A stretch of 64,000 nt of DNA from Caryophanales bacterium UBA2289 (GTDB taxonomy: Bacteria; Bacillota_I; Bacilli_A; Izemoplasmatales; Hujiaoplasmataceae). Each line of letters opens with the position of its first letter. Position 1 is the stretch's first letter. The position numbers were made by a program, and so were the translations under genes. The notes under the pieces are model-generated. The model was not told where the DNA came from. It did no database searches and saw only the letters and a list, made by a program, of their open reading frames with translations. The stretch lies in assembly GCA_002345505.1 (NCBI GenBank), contig DDWJ01000001.1, positions 1 to 64,000 on the forward strand, read 5' to 3'. Below, in pieces: positions 9,993 to 20,000 of this stretch.

Positions 9993-10370
9993 TTATAACC
10001 AAAAAGATTTAACATCTTTTTTATATATCACTATGTAATCTATTATAGTGCTTAATAAATTATAATCAACCTCATCATCTTCTTTAATTCTAAAAATCAT
10101 CTTTCCGTGTTCAATGTTCTTTTCTTCTAAAACCGTTTTAAAATACTCCATAATACGAGCCTCTAAACCTACACCAATGTGTTTCTTTGAAACGGAGAAT
10201 CCCATTATATAAGTCCCGTTCCTAATTAACATTGGTTGGTTCCACTTGTACTCAAGATTAAAATCGGAATAGTTACTTTCTATCCATGAGATAATTTCTT
10301 CTAGTTTTGATCTTAATTTCTCATTATTAATTTCATTTAAAAACAAATTTACATGCTCACTTCTACTCAT
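9993..10370 (-). CDS. DUF1801/YdhG-like protein
   Basis: A 125-residue cytosolic protein matching the DUF1801 (YdhG/YdeI, iron-chaperone-like) fold, with W.P...R...YI.GFSV.KKHI and a C-terminal LL..IIDYI pattern. The family's biochemical role is poorly defined; a frataxin-like iron-chaperone role has been proposed for relatives. The annotated start is the ATG at 10370 with AGAGGTG 6 nt before it, because the longer GTG start lies inside the Shine-Dalgarno. Confidence 0.7.
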   Translation of the reverse strand: MSRSEHVNLFLNEINNEKLRSKLEEIISWIESNYSDFNLEYKWNQPMLIRNGTYIMGFSVSKKHIGVGLEARIMEYFKTVLEEKNIEHGKMIFRIKEDDEVDYNLLSTIIDYIVIYKKDVKSFWL

Positions 10371-10414
10371 CTTGTTCACCTCTTATATCAAGTTTAATTG
10401 CTCATTAATTTGAA

Positions 10415-10591
10415 TTACCTATTTTCTATGTCATAAATATAACCAATCTTATTCAACTTATCACATAAGAGTGTCATATTAAATCCTAAGTCATCACATA
10501 AAGATTGTAGTGAAGAATAGTGATTTCTTAATTTAGTATTAACCACACTTAACAAAATATACGGATCCATTTTTAAATATTCTTCTTTCAT
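10415..10591 (-). CDS. DUF4250 small protein
   Basis: A 58-residue protein read directly from the DNA. It begins MKEEYLKMDPYILLSVVN and ends YIYDIENR. The MDP.ILLS.VN.KLR..YSSL..LC.DL pattern matches the small DUF4250 family of Firmicutes, whose function is unknown. AGGAG lies about 9 nt upstream of the ATG. It stands alone on the minus strand between the DUF1801 gene and the ABC operon terminator. Confidence 0.8.
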   Translation of the reverse strand: MKEEYLKMDPYILLSVVNTKLRNHYSSLQSLCDDLGFNMTLLCDKLNKIGYIYDIENR

Positions 10592-10668
10592 TTTAAAACG
10601 ACTCCTGTTTTATAAGAATTTCATAATTAATTATAACATAACTCCTTATTCTCTGTAGTACAAAATGC

Positions 10669-10697
10669 AAAGGTAGACATTTAAATTGTCTACCTTT
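10669..10697 (-). terminator. Terminator of the ABC exporter operon
   Basis: A perfect 11-bp stem AAAGGTAGACA/TGTCTACCTTT just after the permease gene. Confidence 0.8.
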
Positions 10698-10713
10698 AAA
10701 GATATTAAAGAAA

Positions 10714-11472
10714 TTAAATCTCTTGCTTGGTAAAGACATAATAACTTATTCCAAACATAACTCCCGATGATAACAAAGCAATCAAAACTGGTATAAAGAA
10801 TAAACTCATATCAAAACTACCTACAAGGATTTGATTAACTATCGAGGAAGCTCCGGCTGGATTATATAAAGAAATATTTTCGGAAATATTTAATACTTGC
10901 AAAAGTGCAAATCCAAAAAATCCTAGTAAAGCCGATGTTGTTGGTGATTTAGCTAAAGTACTAACAAAAATACCTAAAGCGGTATAAAACACTCCTAATA
11001 CCCAAAGTAAAATAATTGATTCAATCATTCCTGGATAACTATAAACACCAAACAGTATTTGCGTGTAATAAGCACTAACAAAGGTTGAAACTACCAACAA
11101 TAATGTATAAACAATTACTCCGGCTAAAAACTTACATAATAAAAACTGTAATCTAGATACATTCTTTGTTAATACCAAAACAATTGAACCCTTACTTTTC
11201 TCACTAGATACAACACCAGTTAAAACAATCAAGTAAACGATTAAACATAACGAGTTCATATTCTTGTAAAACTGTAACCATGCATCTTTAAAAGTTGGAT
11301 CAGGAAATACTATTTCTAAGTCACTAGCAACCGCTTTTAAAATCTCATTCATATATTTAGCTAAAGCTGGTGAAGCAATTGCAAAAAAGACAAATAATAC
11401 ACTTAAAATCAGTATCTTTGGAGTTTTAAAATACTCCATTAATTCCTTCTTAAGCAAACTAAGCTTGATCAT
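10714..11472 (-). CDS. ABC-2 type permease (YxlG-like)
   Basis: A 252-residue membrane protein with six predicted TM helices, typical of ABC-2 / NosY-type permeases (SSEKSKGSIVLVLTKNVSR between TM2 and TM3 is the usual coupling-helix region). It pairs with the ATPase encoded just upstream; the genes overlap by 14 nt and the Shine-Dalgarno AGGTGG sits in the ATPase gene. The cargo is unknown. Together with the PLDc_N gene the cassette has the order of yxlE-yxlF-yxlG in the Bacillus sigY operon. Confidence 0.85.
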   Translation of the reverse strand: MIKLSLLKKELMEYFKTPKILILSVLFVFFAIASPALAKYMNEILKAVASDLEIVFPDPTFKDAWLQFYKNMNSLCLIVYLIVLTGVVSSEKSKGSIVLVLTKNVSRLQFLLCKFLAGVIVYTLLLVVSTFVSAYYTQILFGVYSYPGMIESIILLWVLGVFYTALGIFVSTLAKSPTTSALLGFFGFALLQVLNISENISLYNPAGASSIVNQILVGSFDMSLFFIPVLIALLSSGVMFGISYYVFTKQEI

Positions 11473-12394
11473 GATTATTCACCACCTTGATAAAGATATC
11501 TTCCAAGGATAGTTCTTTAACAACCATCTTCTTAACAAGGATATTTTCTTCATTAAAGATTTGATTAAGCTTAGCTCTTAACTTATCAATATCTTGGGCT
11601 TTAATTAAAATCTTAAGATTATCAACAACTACTTCTTCAACGAAATCTAAATCTTTTATCGCTTCAAGTTTTAAAACGTCTTCTTTAGTTTCTAATTCGA
11701 TTTCTAGTTCTCTAACATCAGGAACTTCTCTTATATGTTCAATTGAATCTTCTAATAATTTCTTTCCTTCGTTAATTATAACAACTCGGTCACAAATTCT
11801 TTCTACATCAGCTAAGATATGTGATGAGAAAAATACTGTAACTTTTTCACTTAAACTAGAAATTATATCTATAACTTCTTTTCTTCCGATCGGGTCTAGT
11901 GCCGACACTGGCTCATCTAATAAAACGACTTTTGGATTATTGATTAAAGCTTGGGCAATCCCCAGTCTCTGCTTCATTCCTCGCGAGAATGTTCCAATCT
12001 TCTTATTTCTTTGTTTATAAAGATTTACCAGTTTCAATAACTCAACTATTCTTGACTTCAACACAGATTTTTCAATGTTATATAGGCTTCCAGAAAAGTT
12101 TAAAAACACTACCGGACTCATCCAATCATAAAATCCCGGCACATCCGGCAAATAACCAATCATCTCACGGTTTTGATTACTACCAAAACTTACTTTTTTT
12201 CCCATGATTTCAATTTCACCAGATGTTGGTTCCGTCATCCCCGCAATCATCTTTAAAGTTGTAGTTTTTCCGGCACCATTAGGTCCTAAAAACCCATAGA
12301 CGGATCCTTCCGGTACAGTTAGGTCAAGATTATTAACAGCGACTAAGCCATTATAATTCTTAACTAATCCTCTAATCTTCACTGCTTCCGTCAT
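11459..12394 (-). CDS. ABC transporter ATP-binding protein (YxlF-like)
   Basis: A 311-residue ATPase with Walker A (GPNGAGKTT at about 39-47), signature TFSRGMKQRLG, Walker B (VVLLDEP) and the switch His (SSHI). The extra C-terminal regulatory region (about 215-310) is usual for ABC-2 exporters of the NatA/CcmA/YxlF class. It powers the adjacent permease. The start is the ATG at 12394, with AGAGGGG about 8 nt upstream; the earlier in-frame ATG at 12403 abuts the Shine-Dalgarno. The gene begins inside the 3' end of the small PLDc_N gene, suggesting coupled translation. Confidence 0.9.
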   Translation of the reverse strand: MTEAVKIRGLVKNYNGLVAVNNLDLTVPEGSVYGFLGPNGAGKTTTLKMIAGMTEPTSGEIEIMGKKVSFGSNQNREMIGYLPDVPGFYDWMSPVVFLNFSGSLYNIEKSVLKSRIVELLKLVNLYKQRNKKIGTFSRGMKQRLGIAQALINNPKVVLLDEPVSALDPIGRKEVIDIISSLSEKVTVFFSSHILADVERICDRVVIINEGKKLLEDSIEHIREVPDVRELEIELETKEDVLKLEAIKDLDFVEEVVVDNLKILIKAQDIDKLRAKLNQIFNEENILVKKMVVKELSLEDIFIKVVNNHDQA

Positions 12395-12587
12395 CAAATT
12401 CATCCCCTCTAAATAAAAAGTACGCTACCGGTCCGATTAAGTTTCCAAGAACAATAATCAACACCCAAATCAACTTGTTGTCAAAACGTACTTTTCTTCG
12501 TTTTGAAAGATTAACTAAAGCTATTATCTGCAATCCCAACTGAAGCACTAATAAAGGCCAAAATGTTTTAAGAATATCCCATATCAG
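12372..12587 (-). CDS. PLDc_N (YxlE-like) small membrane protein with non-AUG start
   Basis: A roughly 70-residue protein with two TM helices (FWPLLVLQLGLQIIALV and LIWVLIIVLGNLIGPVAYFLF), matching the PLDc_N domain of YxlE. Its 3' end overlaps the ATPase gene by about 23 nt. In this frame an upstream TAG is followed by ATT, CTG, ATA and then TGG, with no ATG, GTG or TTG; AGGGAAG lies 4-7 nt before CTG/ATA. The start is therefore a rare non-AUG codon or the exact start is misjudged; I give CTG. The role is probably an accessory or negative regulatory subunit of the exporter, by analogy with YxlE. Confidence 0.65.
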   Translation of the reverse strand: MIWDILKTFWPLLVLQLGLQIIALVNLSKRRKVRFDNKLIWVLIIVLGNLIGPVAYFLFRGDEFDDGSSED

Positions 12588-12631
12588 AATTCTTCCCTAC
12601 TTTCTTTTATATATTTAAAAATTTAAAAATT

Positions 12632-13312
12632 TTAAAGCAACGACATAATAATTACTTGCACGCTTGTTGAAAGATCCATTACTCCATGACCAATCAAGGA
12701 ACTAGTCAAATCATTATCTTTTAAGAATCTATACCCAACGAATAAAGCTAGTGGTAAAAACGATAAAAAGCGGTAAAGCATATACTCCAAATCAACTAAC
12801 AAAGGAATAAAACTATGTTGTAATGCATAAAAGAATACTACATATATTAAACCAAAGTATTTTCCTTTGTTGATTCTTTTTAACGAATAGCCGAAATATA
12901 GTGGCATCTCTGCTAAAACAATTGTTACTGGTAATAAGTAGAAATTGACAATAGCAAGCCAAGGTATAATTGGTTTAATCAAAAACTCTGGTAAACCGTT
13001 ATAAAAGATAAATGAAAGACCAATCATTCCAATAATTCCAATTAATAACATAATCAAAATATGTTTTAAACTATGAGAAATTTTAACTCCTTTAAGATTA
13101 AATCTTAATAAATCTTTATACTTAATCTTTTCATACCGACAAACTAAGATTAAAACTAAAATTGTAATAAGGTTATACAGACTACAAAGTAAAGGCCAGT
13201 AATTAGAGCTTTCCTCTAAAGTTTGTTTTGTTAAAAGTGCAAATATTAAGCCGCCAGTTATAAAAAGAAACGATCTAAAAAGTGGCAAAATATAAGGCAA
13301 TGTTTTTTTCAT
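12632..13312 (-). CDS. CPBP-family membrane protein with degenerate protease motif
   Basis: A 226-residue protein with about seven TM helices. The C-terminal half resembles CPBP (CAAX protease/bacteriocin-processing) proteins: AEMPLYFGY at motif 1, FFYALQHS at motif 2 and LIGHGVMDL at motif 3. Motif 1 lacks the classic EExxxR pair, keeping only one Glu, so proteolysis is uncertain. It lies 3 nt after the ArsR-type gene and upstream of the ABC cassette, so it probably belongs to the same ArsR-controlled operon. Possible roles are immunity to a peptide or processing of one. Confidence 0.65.
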   Translation of the reverse strand: MKKTLPYILPLFRSFLFITGGLIFALLTKQTLEESSNYWPLLCSLYNLITILVLILVCRYEKIKYKDLLRFNLKGVKISHSLKHILIMLLIGIIGMIGLSFIFYNGLPEFLIKPIIPWLAIVNFYLLPVTIVLAEMPLYFGYSLKRINKGKYFGLIYVVFFYALQHSFIPLLVDLEYMLYRFLSFLPLALFVGYRFLKDNDLTSSLIGHGVMDLSTSVQVIIMSLL

Positions 13313-13315
13313 ATA

Positions 13316-13858
13316 CTATTTTTCTTCTAGTGAAGATGTAACTATATAAGAAACTTTTCTAAGTTTTCTTTCTTTAGTTTTTTCATTGTTAGTTCTTAAA
13401 GCAATAATCTTTGTTATCTCACGCATCATTTCTAATAATTCCTCATCCGATAAAAACAATGATTGACTAACCAAACCGATATTGTTTTGAATTTCTTCTA
13501 TCGCATTCTTCTGTTCTAAATAAGATCTCAAGTCTGACATAATAGTAATTAGAAACTGATTAAAAATATTTTGAAAATCATCCTTACTCATCTTGTCCTT
13601 TTTACTCATCAACTCTTTTGAAACATCAGTCTTAATACTATATACTTTTTCAATTATTCCATTAATATTGTTTTCTTCTACGACTTCTATCAAATCATAA
13701 TCAAGCATTTCTTTTAAATGACGATATAATGTTGCTTGAGAACAATCCCCACAAGCTTTTTGAATCTCTTTAGTAGTTGCTTTTTGTTTCATTGCTAGTT
13801 CTTGAATTATCTTTATTCTTAAAGGGTGCATCATTACTTTTAAAATGTCTTTTTTCAT
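13316..13858 (-). CDS. ArsR-type winged-helix transcriptional regulator
   Basis: A 180-residue regulator. The N-terminal winged HTH (HPLRIKIIQEL...TTKEIQKAC...SQATLYRHLKEM...LIEV) is of the ArsR/HTH_20 type, followed by an alpha-helical effector domain (about 100-175). It likely represses its own operon (CPBP-like, PLDc_N, ABC ATPase, permease). A perfect palindrome covers its promoter spacer and -10. The start is the ATG at 13858: GGGG lies 9 nt upstream, while the earlier ATG abuts that Shine-Dalgarno. Confidence 0.85.
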   Translation of the reverse strand: MKKDILKVMMHPLRIKIIQELAMKQKATTKEIQKACGDCSQATLYRHLKEMLDYDLIEVVEENNINGIIEKVYSIKTDVSKELMSKKDKMSKDDFQNIFNQFLITIMSDLRSYLEQKNAIEEIQNNIGLVSQSLFLSDEELLEMMREITKIIALRTNNEKTKERKLRKVSYIVTSSLEEK

Positions 13859-13871
13859 CTCTTTCATCCCC

Positions 13872-13920
13872 AAACGTTATCATATATGTATATGTTATCA
13901 TTTGTGATAACGTTTGTCAA
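13872..13920 (-). promoter_or_regulatory. Promoter with palindromic operator of the ArsR-type regulator
   Basis: On the minus strand TTGACA (13920-13915) is followed after 17 bp by TAACAT (13897-13892). The perfect 18-bp palindrome GTTATCATTTGTGATAAC (13894-13911) covers spacer and -10, and a third GTTATCA half-site sits at 13876-13882 near the ribosome binding site. This is the geometry of an autorepressor. Confidence 0.85.
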
Positions 13921-14019
13921 TATTGTTTTTAACAAAAGTTAATATTAGAAGTTTTATTTATTTAAGAAATAAATAGTGATATAATAAAAAAATAAAGCCT
14001 TATATTTAGGAGACAAACT

Positions 14020-16404
14020 ATGAAAAGAAACCTTATTAATGTTGGTTTAGTTGTAATTTTCTCACTTCTTCTTTTTAGCTGTGATAAAAAAACAACTGAA
14101 ATCCCAACCACTGTGGCTCAAACAACACTAGTTACAACAACACAGTCGACCACAACACAAAATTCAACAAATCCTCCATCAACAATTACTCAAACTACAA
14201 CTCAAGTCACAACCATAACCACATCTGACGAACTCCCTACTACCTTGCCTTGCTTTAAAGTGACTTTTATGGTTGATGATGAAGTTATAAAACAAGAATC
14301 AGTTATCCAAGGCTCATCCGCAACCCCACCAGCTGATCCCGAAAAAGCTAGCACCCTTGAATACATATATAGTTTTAATGGTTGGGACAAGGATTTTACC
14401 AATGTTCAAAATGATTTGGTAGTACACGCTATCTTTATCGAAACCGAAATTCTTTATGAAGTAACTTTTTATGATTATGATGCTGAAACTGTAATTGCAG
14501 TTGTGCTAGTCCCATATAATGCTTCAGCCACTCCACCAGCTGATATCGAAACTAGAACTGACGAGATATATACATATACTTTTATCGGTTGGGTAGGTGA
14601 TTTCTCTAATATTACAGAAAATACCTCAATCTATTCAAACTACACTAGAACCTACACTACAACCGGTGATTATGAACACAGTGATTTTTATAATTTAGTC
14701 GCATCCACTTTTGATTTAGAAGATGAAACTAACATCGAAAATAATATTGCTTATTTGATAGAAATCTTTGAAACTGAGTCTGAAGAGGAAGCTTATCAAA
14801 TCTTTAACATCATTGTATTTAATTACGATCAATTAACTGAATTTAGCGATTTCCAAGAATTCAAAGATATTTTCGCTAATCTAGAATCAGGTTTTCTAAC
14901 TGATGAAAGATTAGTTGATATTGTCTTTAATTACTTTGAATATTCAAATAGCTATTTTGTCGGTTTAAGTGATTTGGAATTCAATTGGTATAATGAAGTT
15001 ATTTTGAATTACACAAACTATTTTGATCAATACAACTTAATCCTCGACGACCAAAATCAAATCGATTATGACCTTAATCAAGCAATTCTACTTCTCGATG
15101 AAACATTAAGAACAGACGCATATGATTACTTCTATGCTAAAACAACATTTTATTCAACAGAAAAATCAAAGTTCAATTACTTCAATTATCTTAAAGGTTA
15201 TATTGGTAACAGTGTTTTTGATTTAAACACAGCTATTTGGAATATTTTAGATGAAGCAAATATCGATCCTCTACTATACAACTTCTACGTAAATCAATAT
15301 AATTCCATTTGTAATACTTATCCACTTTACCTTGACAAAATCGAGACCTATAGAGACATAATGACCGCTTATTATGACGCTAACCAAGCTTATCTTCCTT
15401 TAAGTGACATAATTTCTACAAACTCAGCTTATGAAGCTTTTATTACAACATCTGATTCTTTATATAGTTCTTTCACCCAATCATTAAACGACTATTTCTT
15501 AATTAAAGATGATCTTGATTACTGGACATTACAAATGAACGGTATAAATGCACAAATGGAGTATTTAGATACAATTAGAGAAATCTTTGCCAACACTACT
15601 CATCAAGAACTTTATAAAGAAGCCTTATTAATTCTTATAGATGATATTCAAAACATAATTCTTACAGATAATGAATTTGATTTCACTGAACTATCAACGC
15701 TTGTAACTTATATTGATACTCATAAGGACATGTATGGGTATTTAGATACCACAACACTTTTTGAGTTAATTACTAAAGAAGGTTTAGTAAATATCTTACA
15801 AGGAATATCTGGATTAATGGATATAAGATATTCAACCATTACATCTGAAGAATGGGATTTACTAGATTCTGCTTTATATTATTTAGTTGAAGATTATACA
15901 GATACTTTAGATGTTTCAGGAATTGTTAAAGAACAAGCTATCCTTGATAACTACACAAAAGCATCTCTTTATGTTATGCATATTGATTCATTAATTATCG
16001 AATTACAAAACTTTATTGATTCAATCACAATCGATGAAATCGAAAGTTTTGAAACACTTGTGATTAATCAAAATATCTATACTCAGAATGAATACACTAT
16101 TGAACTAGCCAAGTTAATCTATGATATTTATATTGATACGACATTTGATTATACTAACTTCTTAACTAGTTATATGTATATCAACTTCTTCCAAGTCGAT
16201 GTCAATATTGACTACGCTCTACTTGAACAAGTAACTAATGACGTGATAAATCAAATGGGCTCATTTATTGCTGAAGCCCAGTGGATAAGCATTACTGATC
16301 CTTCAGAAATAAGTCAAATCACACTGGATGAATTCTATGATGATTTTAATACTTGGTATCATAACTTCTTGTTTTCATATAGTTTTTATCTAAATCAAGA
16401 TTAA
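14020..16404 (+). CDS. Large lipoprotein with InlB-type repeats and a helical body
   Basis: A 794-residue lipoprotein. It has a lipobox LLFSC (about 19-23), a very Thr-rich spacer (about 27-70), two InlB/Listeria-Bacteroides-type repeats (about 80-215, with SFNGWDKDF and TFIGWVGDF), then a long acidic, Tyr/Asn-rich, mainly alpha-helical region (about 220-790) that I cannot match to a family. It should be anchored outside the membrane. The start follows AGGAGACAAACT. It is read alone on the plus strand and ends in a strong bidirectional terminator. Confidence 0.8.
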   Translation: MKRNLINVGLVVIFSLLLFSCDKKTTEIPTTVAQTTLVTTTQSTTTQNSTNPPSTITQTTTQVTTITTSDELPTTLPCFKVTFMVDDEVIKQESVIQGSSATPPADPEKASTLEYIYSFNGWDKDFTNVQNDLVVHAIFIETEILYEVTFYDYDAETVIAVVLVPYNASATPPADIETRTDEIYTYTFIGWVGDFSNITENTSIYSNYTRTYTTTGDYEHSDFYNLVASTFDLEDETNIENNIAYLIEIFETESEEEAYQIFNIIVFNYDQLTEFSDFQEFKDIFANLESGFLTDERLVDIVFNYFEYSNSYFVGLSDLEFNWYNEVILNYTNYFDQYNLILDDQNQIDYDLNQAILLLDETLRTDAYDYFYAKTTFYSTEKSKFNYFNYLKGYIGNSVFDLNTAIWNILDEANIDPLLYNFYVNQYNSICNTYPLYLDKIETYRDIMTAYYDANQAYLPLSDIISTNSAYEAFITTSDSLYSSFTQSLNDYFLIKDDLDYWTLQMNGINAQMEYLDTIREIFANTTHQELYKEALLILIDDIQNIILTDNEFDFTELSTLVTYIDTHKDMYGYLDTTTLFELITKEGLVNILQGISGLMDIRYSTITSEEWDLLDSALYYLVEDYTDTLDVSGIVKEQAILDNYTKASLYVMHIDSLIIELQNFIDSITIDEIESFETLVINQNIYTQNEYTIELAKLIYDIYIDTTFDYTNFLTSYMYINFFQVDVNIDYALLEQVTNDVINQMGSFIAEAQWISITDPSEISQITLDEFYDDFNTWYHNFLFSYSFYLNQD

Positions 16405-16421
16405 GTTAATTATTCCAAACA

Positions 16422-16454
16422 AAAAAGATAACAATTTTAAGTTGTTATCTTTTT
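16422..16454. terminator. Bidirectional terminator between converging genes
   Basis: Stem AAAAAGATAACAA/TTGTTATCTTTTT followed by a T-run. It serves the 14020 gene and, in reverse, the 16463 lipoprotein gene. Confidence 0.85.
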
Positions 16455-16462
16455 TTCTTTGT

Positions 16463-17053
16463 TTATTCTACTACATTAACATATCTTATAATTGTGGAAG
16501 TATTATCTGAAGAATCAGTTACTTGATAAGTAATTTCATAGGTTCCAACAGTATTAGTATCTACTCTACCTATAACAACTATTGTTACATCTTCTCCTGA
16601 GTTTTCAACAACGCCTATCCCTGCATTTAGCCAAGTTCCACCAACAGTTACCGTGTCAATTCCTGGATTTAAACTAAGAACTGGAGGGGTTTGATCAACT
16701 ACTGCTACTAATCTTTTAATTGTATAAGTTTTCTCTTCATATTCATAAGAATAGACTACTGAATAAACATCAACTTCGCTACTATTTACAACAGAACTAG
16801 TAATCATCTGAAATTCATCATCATTAACAACAAAGTAAGCTCCAGCATCAATCCAAGTTTGATTGATATCTATAGTATCAATACCTGGAACTAAATAAAG
16901 ATAGATTTCATCAGAGATACTAGATGTTATTAAATTTGTTGTTATTTCAGTTGTCGGTGGAATTGTTGTTGGTGCTAAAGTCGTTGGAGCCTCTGTAGTC
17001 TTATTACACCCAACTAAGAAAACTAAGAAGACTAATAATATTATCTTTTTCAT
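16463..17053 (-). CDS. Small lipoprotein with two DUF5011-type Ig-like domains
   Basis: A 196-residue lipoprotein: lipobox FLVGC (about 12-16), Thr/Pro-rich spacer (18-43), then two bacterial Ig-like domains of the DUF5011 type (PGIDTIDINQTWIDAGA..., NPGIDTVTVGGTWLNAGI...VDTNTVGTYEITYQVTDSSDN). The stop of the large RCC1 gene overlaps this gene's ATG by one base, so translation is coupled. Its two domains mirror the last two domains of that large protein, in swapped order. It may serve as the membrane anchor or partner of the secreted protein (inference). A second such pair is at 48006-54490. Confidence 0.85.
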   Translation of the reverse strand: MKKIILLVFLVFLVGCNKTTEAPTTLAPTTIPPTTEITTNLITSSISDEIYLYLVPGIDTIDINQTWIDAGAYFVVNDDEFQMITSSVVNSSEVDVYSVVYSYEYEEKTYTIKRLVAVVDQTPPVLSLNPGIDTVTVGGTWLNAGIGVVENSGEDVTIVVIGRVDTNTVGTYEITYQVTDSSDNTSTIIRYVNVVE

Positions 17054-20000
17054 TATTCTTCATCCTCCTTCCACATAACTAAAACCAGTGGTTCATTAAT
17101 AAGATCATCAACTACAAATACAATCCGTTTAAATGTATATTCTTTATCTTGGTAAGTAAAGCCATACAATATGTAATAAATACCAGCTTGATTTCTATCT
17201 AAATCTGTTTCTATAATCGTAGCCTCATTGTACAGATTGCCATTTAAATAAACCATACAACCACTATCTATATATTCATCACCTTTATTAATTGTCGTTA
17301 ATCCCGCATTTAGAACTAGTTCTATTTCAGCATCTTTAGCTAAAACCGTAACAATTCTTTTGATAGAAGTTGTGTTACCACCAGAATCAGTGACTGTATA
17401 GGTTAATGTATAAGTGCCGACAGTATTGGTATCGACAGTTCCTTCAATCAGAATATCAACTGCTGTTACTTCAACTGTTAATACTCCTTTATCAATGTAA
17501 TTATCTCCGACAAATATCGTGTCAACCGCATGCATCAAATAAACCTCTGGAGCTACAGTATCAATGATTCGAACTGTTACTGTGATAGTAGACTCATTCA
17601 TTGATGCATCTCTCGCTCCTAAAACTACCTGATAAGTTCCGACTTCGTTAAAACTAACATTGCTGCTGATGACATATTTATCAACTTCTTTTAACGTATT
17701 ATCATAAACATTTGTCATTAATGTAATCCAGTTAATACCAGTGTAAGTACCTGCTTCAAAAACTAAATCCTCGATATAACCAATATATGGTGCTAATGTG
17801 TCAATTACAGTAACATCAATATAAAGAAGAGAGAAGTTTCCATAAAGGTCCATTAGTCGAAGTGTTACTTGATAAGTTCCTGGAGTATAATAGTCAACCA
17901 TATCACTCATAATATAAATATCAACTGCTTCATTACTGTTATCATAGAGATTAACAACTAAATCAATATAATCCAGAAAATCGCCAGCTTCAAGCACTTG
18001 CGGTTCAATTTCATCGGCCGTAGGTGCGGTTGTGTCTACTACATTTACAGTAAAATCTTTGCTTGTCATATTGCCACTAATATCCATTACAACAATAGTA
18101 ACTACATATGATCCAACTTTACTGTAATCTACTCTATCAGATTCAAAAACAATTAATTCATCATAACCGTTGTCAGATAAATTTTGTGCTAAATATGTCC
18201 AATCAATATCTGAATATTCTCCAACTTCAATAACTTGATTATCAATGTCGTCAAATGTAGGATTTGTTGTATCTATAACCATGACCGTAAATGTTTGTGT
18301 TGTTTCGTTATAATTTTCATCAGTAAGTCTAACCGTTACTAAATAATCGCCTATTTTGTTATAAATAACATTATCTTCTACTTCAATTTTAGTTAAAGTG
18401 GTAAGGCTATTATCGGTAAGATTGTTCATGTAAGTCGTCCAATCGATATCAGTAAATTCACCCGCTTCAATAGTTTGAGTAAAGATATAATCAAATGAAG
18501 GTGGAGTTGTATCAACGATTGTAACTAGAATTACTTGTGAAGTCTGGTTACCGTAATTATCAGTTGCTATAATTGTTAATTCATATTCACCGATTAAAGT
18601 ATAATCAACCAATGAGTCGTCAATACTTATCATTACTGCTTCAAAACTGTTATCAAAAAGACTTGGAACTACATTATACCAGTAATCAAGATCATAGCTT
18701 TCACCCAACTCTAAAACTTGATCATTAACAAATCCCATTATTGGTGGTGTTGTATCAATTACATGAACCGTAAAGGTTTGATAAGATGCATTACCACTTT
18801 GATCCATCAGTTCAAGAGTAACAGTGTATGAACCCACTAAATAAGTAACAACATTGTCGGCATAAACACTTCTTGGTAAAGGGTCACTGCTATTATCGTT
18901 TGCATTTTGAATTAATGAAGTCCAATTAGGAACGTAATTAATATCAGCTTCGATCGTTTGATCTTCAATAAAATCGAAAGTTGGTGCTGTAGTATCAACA
19001 AATGTTACAAAAATATCTTGTGAAGTTTGGTTACCGTAATTGTCAGTCGCAATTATTGTTAGTGGGTATTCTCCTAGTTGATTATAGTTAACTAAGGAAT
19101 CATCAACAGTAATTGCTACTTCTTCAAAACTGTTATCAAATATACTTGGAATTATCGATTCCCAAAACAATCCGTCATAAATTCCGCCTAATTCTAAAAC
19201 TTGATCTTCAACAAATCCCATTACTGGGGCTGTAGTATCCACCACATTAACTGTAAAGGTTTGATAAGCAATATTATTGCTTTGATCCATCAGTTCAACT
19301 GTTACAGTATATGAACCTACTAAGTAAGGAATTACATTATCTTCAAAAACACCCTTTTGTAATATATCACTGCTATTATCACTTTCATTTTGGATTAAAC
19401 TCGTCCATACTGGAGTAAAATCAATGTCAGCTTCAATCGTTTGATCTTCAATAAAGTCAAAAGTTGGAGCTATTGTATCAACAACATTGACATTAAAGGT
19501 TTGTGAAGTTTCATTTAAGGCTTCATCTACTAACTTTACAGTTACAGAATAAATTCCGACTGAACTATAATTGACTTCATCAAGCACTTCTTGTTTTGTC
19601 AAAACACCTTCAATATTATCACTTTCATTAACAATATAAGTAGACCAATCAATATCGCTAAAATCGCCTAACTCAATCGTTTGATCTTCAATATAATCAA
19701 ATGTTGGTGGAACATCATCTAACATAAATAATGTTGAGGCGAGATTATTTCCAGTAACACTGACTGAAGCATTTAAAAAGTTAAAACTTTCAATTGTTAT
19801 ATTTAAAGTATCACCATAAGCTGTCTCATGATTAACATCAATTAAAATTCTTCCATCTAACACCTCAAAATCTGTATAATCCACACCGTTAATCGTTAAT
19901 GATACTAATGATGGACCCACATTAAACTCTGGATAAATTACTATCGGAACTGGTAAAAGGTAATTGTACATAATTTCTGGACTCTCATTCAATAATACAT

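Noticed and set aside
17500..19700. Regularly spaced repeats that might be a CRISPR array
   Set aside because: The repeats are coding (Ig-like domains, about 240-bp period), diverged in sequence and in frame; no short identical repeats with unique spacers.
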